The translations under genes were made by a program, and so were the position numbers. Positions 48,204 to 52,029 of a stretch of DNA of 52,029 bases are shown in pieces. The stretch covers positions 1-52,029 of the forward strand of contig PYIY01000100.1 in NCBI GenBank assembly GCA_003635195.1, read 5' to 3'. Each line of letters begins with the position of its first letter. The first letter of the stretch is position 1. Below the pieces are notes generated by a model, which was given only the letters and a program-made list of their open reading frames with translations, was not told where the DNA came from and did not search any database. The stretch is from Candidatus Poribacteria bacterium. Lineage in GTDB: Bacteria > Poribacteria > WGA-4E > WGA-3G.

Positions 48204-50201
48204 ATGCCGAAACAAAACTTCAACGAAAAACTGATCGCACGCCTCAAAACCAACCCCGACTTTGTTGACGAATCAGGCGAACTCCTCCCCGCCGCTGTCA
48301 AAGACCACGCATGGAAACTCAACCACGACCTCATCAAGTTCCTACTTTCCGATCCAGAGATAAAATCAACCTTCTTTGACGAAATTGATGGGCATTGGGT
48401 TTTCAACCATAACACCTTTATTGACTACATCAACGAAAAGAACTTTCTTGCCAATTCCTACACCCAATTCCGCAACAAAATCGGATTGAACATTGACGGA
48501 AAATTCCTCCCAGAACGCGGCGAAGTCTCACTCGTCTGGCCCTACAAAGATTGTGTCCTTGAAGGCGGACAAACAAAAGAAGCGGAAAAACGCAAAGAGA
48601 TTTTCTTCAACGAAATCCTCGCACAAGACGAAATCAATCAGATGTTCGATCCGAAAGTGCTTACCAACTGGAAACGCCATACTACTGAAGGTGAACAAGA
48701 CGTAACGGACATCCAACGCGATGACAACGGCACGATTCGCGAAAATCTGATCATCAAAGGCAACAACCTCATCGCCCTCCACACCCTCAAACAGCAATTC
48801 CGTGGACAGGTTAAACTCATTTACATTGACCCGCCCTATAATACAAAATCTGCGGCCAATACGTTCGCTTATAATAATACTTTCAACCACAGTGCTTGGC
48901 TTACTTTCATGAAAAACCGGTTGGAAGTTGCCAAATCGGTCTTGGCCGAAGATGGCATTTTGGTGGTTGCTATTGATCATCATGAACTTTTTTATCTTGG
49001 CGCCTTACTTGATGAGATATTTAGTATGGAAAATCGGATGGGAATTATTTCCGTGGTGAATAATCCGGCCGGGAGGCAGGATGCCAAGTTTTTTCCTACT
49101 GCACATGAGAACATGCTTTTTTACGCTAAAAATATTGAGATAACCGAGTTAGGCAGGCTTTCTTTAACGGATGAAAAGCGGAGGGATTTTAAATATGAGG
49201 ATATATATGGTAAATATAAACTGAATGGATTTATGAGAAGAGGGGATAACGTAAGGAAGGAAGATCGTCCTAATCTGCATTACCCAATTTTCTATAATGA
49301 AATTACTAAACAGACCTATCTGGAACGTCAATCGGATGATGATATAAAAATTTTTCCTATTGACGATCAAGGGATAGAAAAATGTTGGCGTTGGGGCAGA
49401 GATACCTTTGCCTTGAGAAAAGCCAAGTATATTGAGGTGAAAAAAATAAAAACTCGTTACGTTATCTATTCCAAACTGTATGAAGATGAATACGAGGGTG
49501 AAAAAGCCAAAACTGTATGGAACAAACCTTACTATTCAGGCCAGACTGCTACACAAGGCATCAAGACGCTGTTTGGCAGCCGAGTGTTCAGTTACCCGAA
49601 GTCACCATACGTGATACGGGACGTATTAGAAATCACCACGAAACCTGGTGATATTATTCTTGATTTCTTCGCTGGTTCCGCTACCACCGCTGCAGTTGCC
49701 CACAAAATGAACCGCCAATGGATCACAGTTGAGCAAATGAATTATATAGAAACCATAACAGTGGAGAGACTCAAAAAAGTTGTTGGCAAAAAAGTTAAGG
49801 AAGAAGGAAGGCTGCTTGAAGATATTGATTACGACACTGGAGGCATTTCCAAATCCGTCAATTGGCAGGGCGGTGGTGATTTCATCTATTGCGAGCTGAT
49901 GCAATACAACCAAGCATATATGGACAAAATCCAAGTCGCGCAATCCTCTGAAGAACTCGTTGCACTCTGGCGAGACATCGCTGAAAACTCGTTTCTGAAC
50001 TGGTATGTCAACGCCGAAGTCCCGGAAGAAGCCGTAAACGATTTCACCGCCCTCGGCGACCTTGAGGCACAAAAACACCTATTAGCGGAACTGCTGGATA
50101 AAAATCAACTCTACGTCAATCTCTCCGAAATAGAGGATGCAGATTTTGCTGTGAGTGAGGAAGATAAGGTGTTGAATAGCGAATTTTATGAAATTCGATA
50201 A
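48204..50201 (+). CDS. Type III restriction-modification Mod-like adenine methyltransferase
   Basis: 665 residues. Motif IV is D-P-P-Y-N (209-213), with D-P-P-Y typical of N6-adenine methylation; motif I is D-F-F-A-G-S-A-T-T (487-495). The beta-class order, size and N-terminal region match Mod subunits of type III R-M systems. Between the two motifs lies the target recognition domain. Codon use changes sharply there (about 48840-49550): A/T-rich, with AGA/AGG Arg and A/T-ending codons, whereas the flanks prefer C-ending codons. This indicates exchange of the recognition domain. No Res helicase-nuclease follows in the window, so the system is incomplete here or Res lies beyond the IS3 element. 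Confidence 0.88.
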   Translation: MPKQNFNEKLIARLKTNPDFVDESGELLPAAVKDHAWKLNHDLIKFLLSDPEIKSTFFDEIDGHWVFNHNTFIDYINEKNFLANSYTQFRNKIGLNIDGKFLPERGEVSLVWPYKDCVLEGGQTKEAEKRKEIFFNEILAQDEINQMFDPKVLTNWKRHTTEGEQDVTDIQRDDNGTIRENLIIKGNNLIALHTLKQQFRGQVKLIYIDPPYNTKSAANTFAYNNTFNHSAWLTFMKNRLEVAKSVLAEDGILVVAIDHHELFYLGALLDEIFSMENRMGIISVVNNPAGRQDAKFFPTAHENMLFYAKNIEITELGRLSLTDEKRRDFKYEDIYGKYKLNGFMRRGDNVRKEDRPNLHYPIFYNEITKQTYLERQSDDDIKIFPIDDQGIEKCWRWGRDTFALRKAKYIEVKKIKTRYVIYSKLYEDEYEGEKAKTVWNKPYYSGQTATQGIKTLFGSRVFSYPKSPYVIRDVLEITTKPGDIILDFFAGSATTAAVAHKMNRQWITVEQMNYIETITVERLKKVVGKKVKEEGRLLEDIDYDTGGISKSVNWQGGGDFIYCELMQYNQAYMDKIQVAQSSEELVALWRDIAENSFLNWYVNAEVPEEAVNDFTALGDLEAQKHLLAELLDKNQLYVNLSEIEDADFAVSEEDKVLNSEFYEIR

Positions 50202-50268
50202 GTACTCAACCATTTATCAATTATGATTTAGATATTCAAATCTCAAGTACTACAACGAGGTTTATATT

Positions 50269-51024
50269 ATGTATGAAGAACACCCGGTTTTCAATCCACC
50301 ACCTCTCGATGCTGTATTATGGCGATATATGGATTTTACCAAATATGTATCTCTATTGGAAAAACAGGCTCTGTTTTTTGCAAGAGCAGATAAACTTGGA
50401 GATCCTTTTGAAGGGTCTTACTCTAAACTTAACAAAGCACTGCGTCCTATATTCATGCAGCGTGCATACGGTGATAAGGAGATTCCTGAGAGTACTCTTA
50501 AAAATTGGGCAGATGGTATGAAAAGAATCCGTCAGTCTACTTTAATCAATTGTTGGCATGAAAACCCTTACGAATCAGCGGCGATGTGGAAATTATACTC
50601 CAGAGAAGAAGATGGTATTGCTATCAAAACTGATTTTGATTCATTCAAATCAAGTTTTGCATGCAGCCAATCCATTTATATCGGAAGCGTTAGTTATGTT
50701 GACTATGAAAGCTTTTTTATACCTGAACAAAACGACTTTTCCCGATATCTACACAAGCGAAAAAGTTTTGAGCATGAACACGAGGTAAGAGCTATCAATT
50801 CTCGATTTCCAGAACAGGATGATGCAGTATCTATGCAACTTTATCAGGATCGCATCAATGGAGCTTATTACGAGGTGGACCTTTCTCTCCTCATCCAACA
50901 AGTAGTTATTGCCCCTTTTGCTCCAGATTGGTTCCTGGAATTGGTCAAATCAATAAGGGCACGTTACAATTTTAATTTTCCGGTTGTTAAATCCACCCAA
51001 GCAGACGATCCTACGTGGATATAA
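50269..51024 (+). CDS. DUF2971 family protein
   Basis: 251 residues. 'L-W-R-Y-M-D-F-T-K-Y-V-S-L-L-E-K-Q-A-L-F-F-A-R-A-D-K-L-G-D-P-F-E-G' near the N-terminus and 'C-W-H-E-N-P-Y-E-S-A-A-M-W-K-L-Y' followed by 'G-I-A-I-K-T' are the DUF2971 pattern. Its function is unknown; the family is often found in defence islands and near R-M genes. It has AT-rich codon use, unlike the Mod flanks. CGAGG lies upstream of the ATG. It sits exactly between the mod 3' end and a duplicated scrap of a mod 3' end, which suggests arrival by recombination. Confidence 0.8.
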   Translation: MYEEHPVFNPPPLDAVLWRYMDFTKYVSLLEKQALFFARADKLGDPFEGSYSKLNKALRPIFMQRAYGDKEIPESTLKNWADGMKRIRQSTLINCWHENPYESAAMWKLYSREEDGIAIKTDFDSFKSSFACSQSIYIGSVSYVDYESFFIPEQNDFSRYLHKRKSFEHEHEVRAINSRFPEQDDAVSMQLYQDRINGAYYEVDLSLLIQQVVIAPFAPDWFLELVKSIRARYNFNFPVVKSTQADDPTWI

Positions 51025-51066
51025 ATAAGACCGATATTTTACAAAGAGGCTTGTTATGCCTAAAGT

Positions 51067-51123
51067 AAGGATGTGGATTTTGCAGTGAATGAGGAAGATA
51101 AGGGGTTTTATGAAGATTCTTGA
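51067..51123 (+). pseudogene. Duplicated fragment of a mod gene 3' end
   Basis: An in-frame stretch reading K-D-V-D-F-A-V-N-E-E-D-K-G-F-Y-E-D-S and a stop closely matches the last residues of the Mod protein (A-D-F-A-V-S-E-E-D-K ... F-Y-E-I-R, about 50137-50198), also at DNA level. It is not part of an intact gene. It marks the far edge of the inserted DUF2971 gene. Confidence 0.75.
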
Positions 51124-51137
51124 TGAAAGGTGGAAAA

Positions 51138-51890
51138 ATGACTGAAGAAAGAAAAGAGGAACTAAGGCAATTGCTACAGGAAGCAATGGAGAATTTGGAA
51201 ATAGTATCTCGTTTTACCTATCCGCCTATGCCTCCTATTGATATTGATAAATATAAATGGCACCTACGGGAATCCTGGACATCTTATTCGCCAAATTCTG
51301 CATGGTTTGTGCGTCATCTTAAACTTGAAACCAACAAGGATACAAAATCGAAACTTCTTGACTTCATAAAGATAGAATTGGATCCATTTATTAATGAAGA
51401 CAGAATTTTACTTGGCACCTTTATTGTATTAAGTGGTCTTGGCAACGGAGTCACTCTGAATGAGTTTTTGGAAAAACTTTTGCAAATTGCTATTTTTGGA
51501 GGGATAGAGGAAGGAGTATCGGCTTTTGAAAGATGCACTACTAAAGATGCCTCTGTTTCATTTGAATTTATTGCATTGCTTGAAGGAATAACCTTAGAGG
51601 CAGAAGTAGAGGTCTTTAAAGGAATACGTCTTGTTCCGCTTCCTTCTATCGGTGGAGTGCATAACCTCCCGCACTGTTTGAGAAGTCTACCTCTGACTGA
51701 AAGTTCTCGTTTCTTTAGAAAAACGCTGCTTACCATTGAATATGCTATATCTCCTCTATTTGCCAAACCCTACGTTCAAACTAATACAGATGTTAATCAT
51801 AAGCTAAGAGAAAATTTTGGGGTTGATGTGAAAGGTGGAAAATTTCCGGAACATGCCAACACAATATTTGTACTGCCACCGGAAATTTAG
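51138..51890 (+). CDS. Unknown protein, C-terminus cut by an IS element
   Basis: 250 residues from the ATG that has AAAGGTGG five bases upstream (an earlier ATG at 51123 overlaps the mod fragment). No known family is recognised. It begins with a charged helix ('E-E-R-K-E-E-L-R-Q-L-L-Q-E-A-M-E-N-L-E'), has 'Y-S-P-N-S-A-W-F-V-R-H-L', and an internal 'E-A-E-V-E-V-F-K-G-I-R-L-V-P-L-P'. The last codons (V-L-P-P-E-I and stop) fall inside the predicted left end of the IS3-family element, so the natural protein was longer. Codon use is AT-rich, like the DUF2971 gene. Confidence 0.7.
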   Translation: MTEERKEELRQLLQEAMENLEIVSRFTYPPMPPIDIDKYKWHLRESWTSYSPNSAWFVRHLKLETNKDTKSKLLDFIKIELDPFINEDRILLGTFIVLSGLGNGVTLNEFLEKLLQIAIFGGIEEGVSAFERCTTKDASVSFEFIALLEGITLEAEVEVFKGIRLVPLPSIGGVHNLPHCLRSLPLTESSRFFRKTLLTIEYAISPLFAKPYVQTNTDVNHKLRENFGVDVKGGKFPEHANTIFVLPPEI

Positions 51891-52029
51891 ACCACTCTCT
51901 AATATAAGATTGTGCTACAATGACAATCTATTTGAAAGGAGCATTCCGATGGCAAAACGTAGAAAATTCACTGCTAAGTTTAAAGCAGAAGTTGTGCTTG
52001 AAGCCCTTAGCGGTGAAAGTTCACAAGCA
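51869..52029 (+). mobile_element. IS3-family insertion sequence, left end
   Basis: The left terminus is placed at TGTACTGCCACCGGAAATTT (from 51869), which resembles the TGTACTGCACCC-type ends I recall for IS150-like IS3 elements. An extended -10 (TGTGC-TACAAT, -10 at 51916-51921) and the OrfA start follow. The right end is outside the window, so the boundary rests on similarity alone. Confidence 0.7.
51949..52029 (+). CDS. IS3-family transposase OrfA, 3' truncated by window
   Basis: Only 27 codons are visible: M-A-K-R-R-K-F-T-A-K-F-K-A-E-V-V-L-E-A-L-S-G-E-S-S-Q-A. This is the N-terminus of IS3-family OrfA, a helix-turn-helix DNA-binding protein that joins OrfB through programmed -1 frameshifting in most IS3 elements. 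AAGGAG lies seven bases before the ATG. Confidence 0.85.
   Translation, partial: MAKRRKFTAKFKAEVVLEALSGESSQA

Overview
The window looks like a chromosomal segment of an uncultured, free-living or host-associated bacterium with very large accessory capacity. The gene mix (three phytanoyl-CoA-dioxygenase-like proteins, two Gfo/Idh/MocA oxidoreductases, a DUF6807/PmoA-like protein, a sulfatase, GH95 and GH32-like glycoside hydrolases, secreted LamG proteins, ankyrin and TPR proteins) is what I associate with Candidatus Poribacteria and related sponge or marine-aggregate lineages. This is inference from content only, since the window holds no rRNA or other phylogenetic marker apart from obgE, proA and proB. 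I see no rRNA, tRNA or CRISPR array.

Layout. 1-5.3 kb: end of a secreted LamG protein, two PhyH-type dioxygenases, a DUF6807 protein and a Gfo/Idh/MocA oxidoreductase. 5.3-11 kb, minus strand: a defence-like block with a HindVP-like type II restriction endonuclease and its C5-cytosine methyltransferase, a secreted zinc metallopeptidase ending in a VHL-beta-like domain, a NUDIX protein, and an ABC-type ATPase overlapping a small nuclease-like gene. 11-15 kb, minus strand: two GH32-like genes flanking a DUF2071/acetoacetate-decarboxylase-like gene. 15-24.4 kb, plus strand: a UxuA-like TIM-barrel enzyme behind a consensus promoter, tandem secreted LamG paralogues, a TPR protein, a sulfatase, a decayed transposon region, an ankyrin protein and a GH95 fucosidase. 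24.4-30 kb, minus strand: an orphan beta-class DNA methyltransferase, an Eis-like acetyltransferase, an MDR oxidoreductase, a PhyH enzyme and an RmlB-like dehydratase. 30-39 kb: aldo/keto reductase, thiamine-binding protein, two secreted beta-sandwich proteins, a sugar isomerase-like enzyme, a 3-hydroxyisobutyrate-dehydrogenase-like enzyme, a second Gfo/Idh/MocA enzyme, a zinc alcohol dehydrogenase and endonuclease IV. 39-42.3 kb: a compact four-gene cluster of two membrane zinc-ribbon miniproteins and two tandem proteins that join an HMA metal-binding domain to an internal lipoprotein signal. 42.4-47.5 kb: obgE-proB and proA, with a nucleotidyltransferase-HEPN fusion and a small coiled-coil gene lodged between proB and proA. 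47.5-52 kb: Uma2 nuclease, a mosaic type III Mod methyltransferase, a DUF2971 protein, a duplicated scrap of a mod 3' end, an unknown gene cut short by an IS3-family element, and that element's OrfA running off the window.

How it fits together. Sugar/uronate oxidoreductases, a UxuA-like enzyme, sulfatase, GH95 and GH32-like enzymes suggest use of sulfated, fucosylated or otherwise decorated glycans; only some of these carry visible export signals. The clearest new pattern is a shared C-terminal tail, consensus V-x-P-x-G-K-L-x-x-x-W-x-x-L-K, closing all five secreted non-enzymatic proteins (three LamG, two beta-sandwich) although the domains before it are unrelated. It behaves like a sorting or anchoring tag. 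Other points worth attention are the HMA-lipobox fusions, the ATPase/nuclease pair, the VHL-like peptidase, the GH32-like proteins with an altered acid/base site, the split pro operon, and the mosaic Mod with its duplicated tail. Sigma70-type promoters are easy to see, and several share an extended -10 of the form TGTGCTATAAT.
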